A stretch of DNA of 60,325 nucleotides from Gammaproteobacteria bacterium UBA7803 (GCA_002480525.1 DLCH01000044.1:1-60325), one strand, 5' to 3'. Shown: positions 43,604 through 55,281, counted from the stretch's first letter. Numbers and translations are program-made. Notes: generated by a model not told the origin, from the letters alone.

Positions 43604-43983
43604 GAATCGGAGCCCTCGTGGCGGGGGGAAGGACGTGTCAGCAGAAACAGCGCCACGCCGGCGAGCAACACGCCGAGGCCCACCTTCACCGACACCAGCG
43701 GCACCGCGAACAGCGTGACCGCATAGCTCAGCGCCAGGGCCAGCAGCGCGCCCCGCTTGGCCTGGCGGGACAGCGCGCGCTCCTCGCGCCAGGCGCGGAT
43801 GTGGGGACCCACCCGGGGGTTGTCGAGCAGCCGCGCCTCGAGTTCCGGGGAATGGTGGGACGCGGACCAGGCGGCAAGCAGCAGAAACGGCGCGGTGGGC
43901 AGCAGCGGCAGCGCGACGCCGGCCGCCGCGGCGGCCAGGGCGCAGCCGGTGACGATCCGGTATCCGAGTTTGCTGCGTGACAT
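43594..43983 (-). CDS. DUF454 (YbaN-like) inner-membrane protein
   Basis: The ATG at 43983 (GGAG upstream) gives 129 residues with three membrane segments. The family signature ALPLLPTAPFLLLAAWSASH and a later NPRVGPHIRAWREERALSRQ is clear. Function unknown. It is transcribed ahead of nsrR and overlaps it, and it starts divergently from norB. Confidence 0.85.
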   Translation of the reverse strand: MSRSKLGYRIVTGCALAAAAAGVALPLLPTAPFLLLAAWSASHHSPELEARLLDNPRVGPHIRAWREERALSRQAKRGALLALALSYAVTLFAVPLVSVKVGLGVLLAGVALFLLTRPSPRHEGSDSCD

Positions 43984-44015
43984 GTCCGGCTCCAGCCGAT
44001 CACCGGCCCCGTCTA

Positions 44016-44037
44016 AACATGATCTCCAATGCATGTT
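44016..44037. promoter_or_regulatory. Candidate NsrR box between DUF454-nsrR and norB
   Basis: AACATG at 44016-44021 and CATGTT at 44032-44037 face each other. The right half, read on the minus strand as AACATGCATTG, matches 10 of 11 positions of the NsrR half-site AANATGCATTT. The left half is weaker, and the spacing is one base short of the usual 11-1-11. It sits 33-54 bases upstream of the DUF454 start. Confidence 0.5.
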
Positions 44038-44190
44038 AACAGATGCCCGGTGGCACGGCTCATTCCGCGAAGCCACGGACCTTAAGCCCTTATGACTAAG
44101 TAATTTCCGCAAATCGGTCGGCAAACGATGGACACGCGCCGGCTTTTATTTAGTATTTCATTTACCTGTTTAACTCGCCAGGAAACTACC

Positions 44191-46479
44191 ATGAACGATT
44201 CGGGACGACTCTGGCGCACCCTGGGGCTGCTGTTCGTCATCTCCTTCGGGGCGCTGCTGCTGATCGGCGGTGACATCTACCGCCAGGCACCGCCGGTACC
44301 CGCGGCCGTCACGGACGCCGACGGGAGCGTCATCTACTCGCGCGACGACATTCAGCGCGGCCGCCAGGTCTGGCAGACCACCGGCGGGCACCAGCTCGGC
44401 TCCATCTGGGGCCACGGCGCCTACGTGGCGCCGGACTGGACCGCCGACTGGCTCCACCGGGAAGCCGTCGCCCTGCTCGACATCTGGGCCCTGGACCAGG
44501 CCGGCATGCGCTATGCCGAGCTCGGCCCGGACGACCAGGCCGCCCTGCAGTCCCGCCTGGAGCGGCACCTGCGGGCCAACACCTACGACCCGGAGTCGGA
44601 GACCATCAGCGTCAGCGCCGACCGCGCCGCCGCCATCCGCACCACGGCCCGCCACTACGCGGACCTGTTCGGCGGCCACCCGGACTTTTCGGTGCTGCGC
44701 GAGCAGTACGCCATGGCCGAGAACCCGGTGCCCAACGCCGCCTACCGGGAGCAGCTCGCGGCGTTCTTCTTCTGGACCGCCTGGGCGGCCACCACGGAGC
44801 GGCCGGACGGTGACGTGACCTACACCAGCAACTGGCCCCACGAGCCGCTGGTGGGCAACGTGCCGACCACCTCCAACGCCCTGTGGTCCCTGGCCAGCGT
44901 GATGCTGCTGATCGCCGGCATCGGCGGGCTGCTGTGGTACTACCAGGCCACCAGGGAGCACGACCTGCCGACGCCGCCGACCCAGGACCCGCTGCGCAGC
45001 CTGGAGCCGACCCCGTCCATGCGGGCTACGGCCAAGTACTTCTACACGGTCATCGCCCTGTTCCTCGCCCAGATCACCCTCGGCGCCATCACCGCCCACT
45101 ACGCGGTGGAAGGCCAGGAGTTCTACGGCATCAACATCTCGGAGATCCTGCCCTATGCGGTCACCCGCACGTGGCACACCCAGCTCGGCATCTTCTGGAT
45201 CGCCACCGCCTGGCTGGCCACGGGGCTCTACATCGCGCCCGCGCTGTCCGGGCATGAGCCGCGCTTCCAGAAGCTGGGCGTGAACGTGCTGTACGGCGCG
45301 CTTCTGGTGGTGGTGGTCGGCTCCATGGCCGGTGAGTGGCTCGGCGTGCAGCAGTACTTCGACCTCGACCTGAACTTCTACTTCGGCCATCAGGGCTACG
45401 AGTACGTGGACCTCGGCCGCTTCTGGCAGATCCTGCTGTTCGCAGGCCTGATGATCTGGCTGGCGCTGGTGGGCCGGGCCCTGTGGCCGGCGCTGCGCGA
45501 GCCCGGCGAGCAGCGCCCGCTGATCGGCCTGGTGTTCCTGTCGACCGTGGCCATCGGCCTGTTCTACGGCGCCGGCCTCACCTGGGGCAAGCACACGCAC
45601 CTGGCAATGGTGGAATACTGGCGCTGGTGGGTGGTCCACCTGTGGGTGGAAGGCTTCTTCGAGGTGTTCGCCACCGCCGTGATCGCGCTGCTGTTCACCC
45701 GGCTGGGTCTGCTGCGCGCGGCCACCGCCACCGGCGCGGTGCTGTTCGCCACCATCGTGTTCCTGTTCGGCGGCATTCTCGGCACCCTGCACCACCTGTA
45801 CTTCACGGGCACGCCGACCTCGGTGATCGCCATCGGCGCCATGTTCTCGGCGCTGGAGGTGGTGCCGCTGGCCCTGATCGGCTACGAGGCCTTCGAGAAC
45901 TACCGGATGACCAAGGCGGCCCCCTGGGTGGCCCGCTACCGCTGGCCGATCCTGTTCTTCGTCGGCGTCGCCTTCTGGAACCTGGTGGGCGCCGGCGTCC
46001 TCGGGTTCATGATCAACCCGCCGATCTCGCTGTACTACGTGCAGGGGCTCAACACCACCCCGACCCACGGCCACGCGGCCCTGTTCGGTGTGTACGGCCT
46101 GCTCGGCATCGGCCTGATGCTGTTCTGCCTGCGCGGCCTGGTGAGCGATCGCGGCTGGAACGACCGGCTGCTGTCGCCGGCCTTCTGGTCCCTCAACGTG
46201 GGGCTGGCGGCCATGGTGTTCCTGTCGCTGCTGCCGGCCGGCCTGTACCAGGCCTGGGCCAGCATCACCGAAGGCCTGTGGTATGCCCGCTCCGCGGAGG
46301 TCATCCACTCCACCTTCATGGAGACGATGGTGTGGCTGCGGGTTCCCGGTGACGTGATCTTCGCCGCCGGCGGCGTGTTCCTCGCCCTGTTCGCCTGGCG
46401 GGCATGGCGCGGCGGACGCCGGGTCGCCGAAGCTCCGGCCGCCGGCACCGCCGAAACCGCAGGCGTGCCCGCGGGTTGA
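44191..46479 (+). CDS. norB: Quinol-dependent nitric oxide reductase (qNor)
   Basis: I start at the ATG at 44191 (AGGAAAC upstream), giving 762 residues, the normal size for single-subunit qNor. The N-terminal soluble domain (GRQVWQTTGGHQLGSIWGHG) is fused to the haem-copper-oxidase-like core with the histidine ligands in GKHTHLAMVEYWRWWVVHLW and HHLYFTGTP. It reduces NO to N2O in the inner membrane using quinol. It is divergent from DUF454-nsrR across a candidate NsrR box, and a small globin gene follows. Confidence 0.95.
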   Translation: MNDSGRLWRTLGLLFVISFGALLLIGGDIYRQAPPVPAAVTDADGSVIYSRDDIQRGRQVWQTTGGHQLGSIWGHGAYVAPDWTADWLHREAVALLDIWALDQAGMRYAELGPDDQAALQSRLERHLRANTYDPESETISVSADRAAAIRTTARHYADLFGGHPDFSVLREQYAMAENPVPNAAYREQLAAFFFWTAWAATTERPDGDVTYTSNWPHEPLVGNVPTTSNALWSLASVMLLIAGIGGLLWYYQATREHDLPTPPTQDPLRSLEPTPSMRATAKYFYTVIALFLAQITLGAITAHYAVEGQEFYGINISEILPYAVTRTWHTQLGIFWIATAWLATGLYIAPALSGHEPRFQKLGVNVLYGALLVVVVGSMAGEWLGVQQYFDLDLNFYFGHQGYEYVDLGRFWQILLFAGLMIWLALVGRALWPALREPGEQRPLIGLVFLSTVAIGLFYGAGLTWGKHTHLAMVEYWRWWVVHLWVEGFFEVFATAVIALLFTRLGLLRAATATGAVLFATIVFLFGGILGTLHHLYFTGTPTSVIAIGAMFSALEVVPLALIGYEAFENYRMTKAAPWVARYRWPILFFVGVAFWNLVGAGVLGFMINPPISLYYVQGLNTTPTHGHAALFGVYGLLGIGLMLFCLRGLVSDRGWNDRLLSPAFWSLNVGLAAMVFLSLLPAGLYQAWASITEGLWYARSAEVIHSTFMETMVWLRVPGDVIFAAGGVFLALFAWRAWRGGRRVAEAPAAGTAETAGVPAG

Positions 46480-46488
46480 AGCGGCCCT

Positions 46489-46521
46489 GCCCCCACCCGT
46501 CCGCGCAGGGCGGGTGGGGGC
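46489..46521. terminator. Hairpin between norB and the globin gene
   Basis: Eleven-base perfect arms (GCCCCCACCCG and complement) enclose an 11-base loop, 10 bases after the norB stop. No T-tract follows. It may attenuate read-through into the globin gene or stabilise the norB message. Confidence 0.5.
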
Positions 46522-46572
46522 GGCCCCGCCAGCCGGCGCCCGCTGATCATCCACTCGCCAGGGAGGAACGTC

Positions 46573-46974
46573 ATGACCGAAGAAGACCCGATCATCACCA
46601 GCATGGCCTATCTCGCCGCCAGCCAGGACGACGTCACGCCCCTGCTCTACGAGCGCTTCGTGCGCCGGCTTCCCGAGGCCGGAGCGATGATGCGCCACAT
46701 GGACGAGCACATGCTCGGCAGGATGATGGGGGACCTGCTCGTGCTGGTGATGACCCCGCCGGACGAGATCGAGCCGGACTATCTGGCCTTCGAAGTCAGC
46801 TCCCACGACGCCTACGGCGTGCGTCCGGAGATGTTCGCACCGCTGCTGGCGGTGGTCCGCGACGCCGCCCGGGAAGCCACCGGCGGCTACTGGAACGCGG
46901 ACACCGACGCCGCCTGGAACGCGCGTCTCCAGGGCATCTGCGCCGCCATCGACCGGGTCCGGGCGCCCGTCTGA
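46573..46974 (+). CDS. Single-domain globin-like protein
   Basis: The 133-residue helical protein has globin landmarks: LLYERFVRRLPEA in the A/B region, MDEHMLGRMMGDLLVLVM in the C-E region, and SSHDAYGVRPEMFAPLLAVV, where His78 would be the proximal (F8) haem ligand and Y-G-V the usual following turn. A C-terminal AAWNARLQGICAAI helix completes the fold. GGGAGGAACG precedes the ATG. Its place directly after norB suggests NO binding or detoxification. The distal residue is not obvious. Confidence 0.72.
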   Translation: MTEEDPIITSMAYLAASQDDVTPLLYERFVRRLPEAGAMMRHMDEHMLGRMMGDLLVLVMTPPDEIEPDYLAFEVSSHDAYGVRPEMFAPLLAVVRDAAREATGGYWNADTDAAWNARLQGICAAIDRVRAPV

Positions 46975-47072
46975 CCCGCTGCCCGGGCCGGATCCACCGG
47001 CCCGACTGCCGACCTTGCCTTGACCACCCCCCGGGGATACGGTCCCTCCAGGGACTACCCAGGGGAGAGATC

Positions 47073-49232
47073 ATGTCCGCACCACCGAATGGCCCGCGCC
47101 GCCTCGTCCTGGCCACGCTGACGCTCGCCGCGCTGGCCGCGCCGTTCGCCGCCGCCCAGACCGTGACGATTCACCGGGACGCCTGGGGCGTGCCCCACGT
47201 CTACGGACCCACCGACGAGAGCGTGGTGTTCGGCTACGTCTACGCCCAGGCGGAAGACAACTTCTGGCAGGTGGAGGACACGCTCATCCAGGCCATCGGC
47301 CGCTACGCCGAGATCAACGGCGAGGCCGCGCTGGGCGCCGACTACCTGAACCGGGCGCTGCGGGTGGTCGAGCTGTCGAAGGCCGAATGGGAGCGGATGG
47401 ACGAGCGGCCCAGGGCGCTCACCCGCGCCGCCGCCGCCGCGCTCAACGCCTACGTCGAGCGCACCGGCACCGAGCCGCGGCTGATCGAGCACTTCGAGCC
47501 CTGGCACTTCGTCGCCTACGCCCGCTTCGCGACCTATCAGCTGTTCATCTTCAACCGGGCCGGCATCCGCGCCGAGGAGATCGCGGCCCGGGCCCGGGAA
47601 ACCCTGACCACGGCGAGCTTCCAGGCCGGCAGCCTGGCGCCGGTGGCGGTCAGCGCCGTGGCCGACGCCCAGGCCCACGCCGGCTCCAACACCTGGGCGA
47701 TCGCGCCGTCGCGGTCGCGCTCCGGCAACGCCATGCTGTTCATCAATCCCCACCAGCCCTACTTCGGCCCCGGCCAGTGGTACGAAGGGCACGTCACCAG
47801 CGACGAGGGCCTGCACTTCTCCGGCGCCGGCTTCTTCGGCTCGCCGCTCCCCACCATCGGCCACAACGGCCGCCTCGGCTGGAGCCATACGGTGAACGAC
47901 CCGGACATCATCGACGTGTACCGGCTCGAGCTCGACGAGGTGGATGGCGAAGTCCGCTACCGCCACGGCGACGGGCACCGGCCGGTCACCACCTGGACCG
48001 ACACCGTGAACGTGCGCACCGACGCGGGCCTGGAGGCCCGCACCTTCGAGTTTCAGCGCAGCCATCACGGACCGATCGTCGCGGAGCGGGACGGCCGGGC
48101 GCTGGCCGTGCGGATGGCCCGGTTCGAGGACGGCGGCCAGCTCGAGCAGCGCTACGCCATGCTCAGGTCCCGCAACCTCGACGAGTTCAAGGCCGCCCTC
48201 GGCCGGCTCGCCTCCCCCATGTTCAACACCATGTACGCGGACGTGGACGGCAACATCTTTTATGCCTACTACGGCGCCGTGCCCCGGCGCGATCCCGCCT
48301 ACGACTGGTCGAAGCCCGTCGACGGCAGCGACCCCGGCACCGACTGGCAGGGTTACCACCCCTTGAGCGAGCTGCCGACCCTGACCAACCCGGCGGCCGG
48401 CTACTTGCAGAACTGCAACGCCACGCCGTTCCTCGCCACGGGCGCGGGGGGCAACCTCGACGCCGCCGCCTACCCGGCCTACATGGCGCCCGAGGCGGAC
48501 AACAACCGCTCGCGCATGTCGCGGATCCTGCTCGGCGGCGACGACCGGTTCAGCTACCGCGAGCTGGAACGGCTCACCTGGGACACGCGGGTGCTGGAGG
48601 CCGACACGATGATCCCGGAGCTGCGCATCGAGGTGGCCGCCCGGGACCTGCCGGGTGACCGCCGTGAAGACGCGGAGGCGGCCCTGAAACTGCTGGAACG
48701 CTGGAACCGGCGCGCCACGGTCGATTCCGAGGCCACCACGCTGTACTTCTTCTGGCGCTTCGCCATGCGCCAGCTCGGCATCGACGACCCCGTGGCCGCG
48801 CTCGAGCACGCCCTCGGGCAGATGCGCGAGACCTACGGGACCTGGCGCGTGGCCTGGGGCGAGGTGAACCGGCTGCAGCGCCGCCATACCAGCGGCCAGC
48901 AGCCCTTCGACGACGACGCCTTCAGCCTGCCGGTGGCCGGCGGTCCCGGCAATCCCTTCGGCACGATCTTCAACTTCTACGCCCGGCCCCAGGACGGCAG
49001 CACGCGGATCTACGGCGTCGCCGGCCACTCCTACGTCGGGCTGGTGGAATTCGGCGAAACGCCGCGGGCGAAATCGATCCTGGTGTTCGGCGCCGACGCC
49101 GATCCGGACTCGCCCCATTACTTCGACCAGGCCCGGCTGTTCGCCGACCGGCGCTACAAGGACGCCTGGTTTCAGCGGGACGACGTGGAAGCCAACGCCA
49201 CCGACACGCTGACCCTGGAGTACGCGCCCTGA
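47073..49232 (+). CDS. Penicillin acylase family N-terminal-nucleophile hydrolase
   Basis: The ATG at 47073 (GGGGAGA upstream) gives 719 residues with a signal peptide (about 1-28). The alpha part begins TVTIHRDAWGVPHVYGPTDE, and the self-cleaving junction is AHAGSNTWAI with Ser205 as the beta-chain N-terminal nucleophile. GWSHTVNDPDIIDVYRLELD and MFNTMYADVDGNIFYAY follow. It is a periplasmic amidase; candidates are acyl-homoserine-lactone or aculeacin-type acylases, not distinguishable here. It stands alone. Confidence 0.88.
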   Translation: MSAPPNGPRRLVLATLTLAALAAPFAAAQTVTIHRDAWGVPHVYGPTDESVVFGYVYAQAEDNFWQVEDTLIQAIGRYAEINGEAALGADYLNRALRVVELSKAEWERMDERPRALTRAAAAALNAYVERTGTEPRLIEHFEPWHFVAYARFATYQLFIFNRAGIRAEEIAARARETLTTASFQAGSLAPVAVSAVADAQAHAGSNTWAIAPSRSRSGNAMLFINPHQPYFGPGQWYEGHVTSDEGLHFSGAGFFGSPLPTIGHNGRLGWSHTVNDPDIIDVYRLELDEVDGEVRYRHGDGHRPVTTWTDTVNVRTDAGLEARTFEFQRSHHGPIVAERDGRALAVRMARFEDGGQLEQRYAMLRSRNLDEFKAALGRLASPMFNTMYADVDGNIFYAYYGAVPRRDPAYDWSKPVDGSDPGTDWQGYHPLSELPTLTNPAAGYLQNCNATPFLATGAGGNLDAAAYPAYMAPEADNNRSRMSRILLGGDDRFSYRELERLTWDTRVLEADTMIPELRIEVAARDLPGDRREDAEAALKLLERWNRRATVDSEATTLYFFWRFAMRQLGIDDPVAALEHALGQMRETYGTWRVAWGEVNRLQRRHTSGQQPFDDDAFSLPVAGGPGNPFGTIFNFYARPQDGSTRIYGVAGHSYVGLVEFGETPRAKSILVFGADADPDSPHYFDQARLFADRRYKDAWFQRDDVEANATDTLTLEYAP

Positions 49233-49280
49233 CCGCGGCGGGGGCCGCGACAGGGCAGCAGCGGGACGGCGGAACGCCGC

Positions 49281-49830
49281 TCAGGGCGTCCGGCGCGGAA
49301 AGTCGGCGAACACCCGGGCCACCGCCTTGCGGGCGTTCTCCGGCTCGAAGGTGAACTGGCCGTCGCGCCGGCGCGACTCGGCGATGCCTTCCCAGATCAT
49401 CTGGTCGAGGCCCGCGTCCACCACGTCGACGTGCAGGGTGCCCTGGGTGTATTGCCGGGGGGGGCGGATCGTAGCCGGTCCACACGCCGTAGTGGCGGTG
49501 AAACACGCCGTAGCCGAAGGACACCTCCGGGTTCGACTGCCGCTCCACCACCTCCCGGGTCTCGACGAAGAAGTTGATCCGCAGGTCGGCGCCGTCGTCG
49601 ACGTAGCGGTAGCCGAGCGATTCCAGCTCGGTCCGCGCCGCCTGGCGCAGGGTCTGGCTGAGAATCGTGCTGGTGCCGTCCCGGTCGGTGCCCAGTGGGC
49701 GGTGGAAGGTGAAGGTCTCGTAGCCGGTGAAATCGAGGCCCGGCGCCCGCGCCACCTCCGTGGGCGGCGCGCTGGCACAGCCCGCCAGCGCCAGGACCAG
49801 CACCGTCACAGCCCGTCGCAGGATCACCAT
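49281..49830 (-). pseudogene. DUF4136 lipoprotein interrupted by a frameshift in a C8 tract
   Basis: The ATG at 49830 opens MVILRRAVTVLVLALAGCAS (lipobox LAGC), then the DUF4136 body (LDFTGYETFTFHRPL, LESLGYRYVDDGADLRINFF) to YGVWTGYDPP. At the run of eight C on the coding strand (plus-strand G 49457-49464) the frame is lost. Removing one C joins it to RQYTQGTLHVDVVDAGLDQM and the normal C-terminus ending ADFPRRTP at 49281. The codons otherwise look intact. It could be a real mutation, a phase-variable tract or a sequencing error. Confidence 0.78.
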
Positions 49831-50008
49831 GGTTCTGCCTCCTTCCCGATCCGCATGTGGTCGCACCCGCGTCCCGGCGGACCGGGCCGCGGGACCGAGT
49901 ATACGCCCGCGCCGGGCCGCCGGCGGCCCGCGGCCGGGGCTGCGGCGGGAATCCTTTGATGCCCGGCCGCCGCGGGGGTAATGTTGGAACCCTGTCCGGG
50001 AGGTAGAC

Positions 50009-50398
50009 ATGAGCGAACGACAGAGTTCCACCGACCCGATGGACCGGTTCCGGGAGCTGGTGACCGAGTGGGAGCGGGGCTTCGACGCCCTGGCCAACCG
50101 GTTCATGGGCACGGACGAGTTCAGCCGGGCGATGAACCAGTTCCAGAACCTGCAGCTGTCGATGCAGAAGGCGTTCGCCGAGAACATGGCCAAGCACCTG
50201 GCGAACGTCAACGTGCCCAGCCGGGACGACGTGCTGCGCATCGGCGAGGCGGTCCACGAGATGGACATGCGTCTGGCCAGAATGGAGCAGCGCCTCGACG
50301 AACTGGCGCGCGCCACCGGCGTCGCGCCCACCCGGCCCCGCAAGGGCCCGCCCCGAACCCGCAAGCCGCCGAGCCAGATGCCGCCCGGCAGCGCCTGA
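50009..50398 (+). CDS. PhaE-like/phasin-like small protein upstream of phaC
   Basis: The 129-residue, mostly helical protein (RELVTEWERGFDALANRFMG, then EMDMRLARMEQRLDELARA) has a basic proline-rich tail (RPRKGPPRTRKPPSQ). Class III PHA synthases need a PhaE partner with a C-terminal helix of this kind, and the gene sits 40 bases before phaC. It is much shorter than canonical PhaE (about 350 residues), so it may be a reduced PhaE or a phasin. Confidence 0.6.
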   Translation: MSERQSSTDPMDRFRELVTEWERGFDALANRFMGTDEFSRAMNQFQNLQLSMQKAFAENMAKHLANVNVPSRDDVLRIGEAVHEMDMRLARMEQRLDELARATGVAPTRPRKGPPRTRKPPSQMPPGSA

Positions 50399-50438
50399 CC
50401 GCCGCCGCGACGGCGTGCGCCACGAGGGAGAGAGACAC

Positions 50439-51533
50439 GTGAGCGACAAGACGGAATCGGAAGCCCCGGGCCTGGTGGACACTGCGGTCGACCGGGTCCG
50501 GGACATCGTCGACCAGGCCATCCTGCGCAGCGTCAAAGGCCTCGAGTTCGTCACTTCGCCGGCGCCCGAGGTGGGCGTAACGCCCAAGGAGATCCTCTAC
50601 GAGCGCGGCACCCTGCGCCTGTACCACTACCTGCCCCAGACCGACGAGGTCTACCGGGTGCCGGTGCTGCTGGTGATGGCCACCACCCAGAAGGCGTTCG
50701 TGTTCGATCTGGCGCCGGGCCAGAGCATGGTGGAGTTCCTGGTCAAGCAGGGCTTCGACGTGTACGTCGTGGACTGGGCGCCGCCGACGCCGGAGGAGAA
50801 ACGCCTCGACCTGGCCGACTACACCCAGGACTTCCTGCCGGCCTGCGTGCGCGAGGTCCAGCTCGACAGCGGCGAGACCGACGTGTCCATCGTCGGCTAC
50901 TGCATGGGCGGCGTGCTGTCGCTGATCTACGCCGCCACCCATCCCGAAGGGCCGCTGAAGAACCTGGCGTGCATCACCACGCCGGTGGACTGGTCGCACA
51001 TGGGCCTCACCCGGATCTGGTCCGACGAGCGCCACTTCGACGTCGACCGGCTGGTGGACACCCTGGGCATCGTCCCCAGGGACGTGGTCGCCGCCTCCTT
51101 CGACATGCTGCGCCCGGCCCAGAAGACGGCGGGACGCATCCGCGTGTGGGAGCAGATCTGGAACGACGAGTTCGTGAAGAGCTACCGCGCGTTCGAGCGC
51201 TGGGGCAACGAGACCCTGCCGCTGGCGGGCGAATACTTCCGCCAGACCACCAAGGAGCTGATGTGGGCCAACCGGCTCTACAACGGCGACCTGATGGTGG
51301 GCGGCCGCCAGGCGAACCTGGCCAACATCAGGGTGCCGATCATGGCCATCATGGCCCAGCACGATCACATCGTCAGCTACGACGCCAGCAAGCCGCTGCT
51401 CGAGCTGGTGAGCTCGGAAGACAAGGAGGAACTGGTGCTCAAAGGGGGACACGTGAGTCTGATTGCGGGGCCGAATGCGGTCCGGCGGATGTGGCCGGCG
51501 CTCGCCCGGTGGCTGTCGGAGCGCTCCACGTGA
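50439..51533 (+). CDS. phaC: Class III-type poly(3-hydroxyalkanoate) synthase PhaC
   Basis: The GTG at 50439 follows GAGGGAGAG. The 364 residues match the short class III PhaC (about 355). The lipase-like box GYCMGG carries the nucleophile Cys155, with Asp309 (AQHDHIV) and His338 (GGHVSL) completing the triad. It polymerises 3-hydroxyacyl-CoA into storage granules. A small PhaE-like gene precedes it, and a GNAT gene overlaps its stop by GTGA. Confidence 0.88.
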   Translation: MSDKTESEAPGLVDTAVDRVRDIVDQAILRSVKGLEFVTSPAPEVGVTPKEILYERGTLRLYHYLPQTDEVYRVPVLLVMATTQKAFVFDLAPGQSMVEFLVKQGFDVYVVDWAPPTPEEKRLDLADYTQDFLPACVREVQLDSGETDVSIVGYCMGGVLSLIYAATHPEGPLKNLACITTPVDWSHMGLTRIWSDERHFDVDRLVDTLGIVPRDVVAASFDMLRPAQKTAGRIRVWEQIWNDEFVKSYRAFERWGNETLPLAGEYFRQTTKELMWANRLYNGDLMVGGRQANLANIRVPIMAIMAQHDHIVSYDASKPLLELVSSEDKEELVLKGGHVSLIAGPNAVRRMWPALARWLSERST

Positions 51534-52120
51534 CCGCGCCGGCCAACCGTTACCCCCGCACCGTCCAGATCGCCGACGGCGAGGTCTCCGTGTCGCTGAT
51601 GACCCGTGCGGACGAGGCCGACCTGCTGGCCTTCGCCCAGGGTCTGCCGGTCCACGACCTGCTGTTCCTGCGCCGGGACATCACCCACCCGAAGGTGCTG
51701 TCGGCCTGGTCCGACGGCATCGAGGGCGGCTCCATCACCAGCCTCATTGCCCGGGAAGCCGGCGCCATCATCGGCTGCAGCGCCGTGGTGCGGGACGAGC
51801 TGTCGTTCTCGCCCCACGTCGGCGAGCTGCGCGTGCTGGTCTCGCCCCGGGGACGCGACCGGGGCCTCGGCCGGGTGCTGATCCAGGAGAGCTTCCTGGT
51901 GGCCCTCACCCTCGGGCTGGAGAAGCTCATCGCCCAGATGACCGTGGACCAGAAAGGCGCCATCACCGTGTTCGAGGAGATGGGCTTCAGCGCCGAGGCC
52001 CTGCTCAAGGAGCACGTGCGCGACCCCAGCGGCGGCAAGCACGACCTGGTGGTGCTGTCCCACGACGTCGCGCGGTTCCAGGCCCAGATGGAAGCCTACG
52101 GGCTGACCGAGCTGATCTGA
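51530..52120 (+). CDS. GNAT-family N-acetyltransferase coupled to phaC
   Basis: The GTG at 51530 overlaps the phaC stop (GTGA). The 196 residues contain the acetyl-CoA motif ELRVLVSPRGRDRGLGRVLI and the C-terminal AITVFEEMGFSAEALLKEHV. Translational coupling to phaC suggests a linked role, possibly acetylation of a PHA-related protein or metabolite; no direct evidence. Confidence 0.8.
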   Translation: MTAPANRYPRTVQIADGEVSVSLMTRADEADLLAFAQGLPVHDLLFLRRDITHPKVLSAWSDGIEGGSITSLIAREAGAIIGCSAVVRDELSFSPHVGELRVLVSPRGRDRGLGRVLIQESFLVALTLGLEKLIAQMTVDQKGAITVFEEMGFSAEALLKEHVRDPSGGKHDLVVLSHDVARFQAQMEAYGLTELI

Positions 52121-52614
52121 GCCCGACTCCGGCGGGTCGTCCGCACCCGCCTGGGGCCCGATGGTCCATCGCAGTGCCGGCCGGTGCCCGATTCGGTGCG
52201 CGCCGTGACCGGCGCTGGTGCGCCGCGCCGTTGGCTCCGCGGGCATCGACCGGCACGACCCCATTCGAGGGCGTCAGGCATGCGTCACTGCTCCACGCCC
52301 CGGCCGGAACCCACGAATCACTCCAAACCTGCGGTTTTTCCGGGTCGGAACCGGCATCACCCGTTCCGATCCCGCGACCTCGGCGCTTCTGACAAACCGT
52401 CCGACGGCTAATCTCATCCGCGATCCGATGCAGACGCCGCAGATCGGGCACGGATATTGCTGAGCCCGTTCCGGCACGCCAGCGTGCCATGAGAACTTGA
52501 ACGCCTGACCGTTCGAGCCGGCGGCGCCCAGCCGTCCGCAAGAACCGGGGGAAGTAACGGGGATAAAGCCAGGGGTCCGGCACGACACGCCGGACGCCAC
52601 GGAGGAGTCTTGCC
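52121..52614. other. Long leader/intergenic region upstream of a TonB receptor
   Basis: These 494 bases hold no supported gene. Two small perfect hairpins are visible: GGCACGC-CA-GCGTGCC at 52473-52488, and GTCCGGC with a 7-base loop and complement at 52575-52595. The second lies immediately before the GGAGGAG ribosome site of the receptor gene. No known riboswitch class is recognised. Confidence 0.45.
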
Positions 52615-55233
<2,619 letters not shown>

Positions 55234-55247
55234 GCCGGGTACTCTCC

Positions 55248-55281
55248 CCGGGCGGCAGCCCCCCTGCCGCCCGGTCTTTTT
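55248..55281 (+). terminator. Rho-independent terminator after the TonB receptor
   Basis: Perfect 11-base arms (CCGGGCGGCAG and complement) with a five-C loop are followed directly by TCTTTTT. This is the clearest intrinsic terminator in the window. Confidence 0.9.

Noticed and set aside
44170..46806. Long frame antisense to norB
   Set aside because: norB is certain; the antisense frame is Gly/His/Gln-rich without domains.
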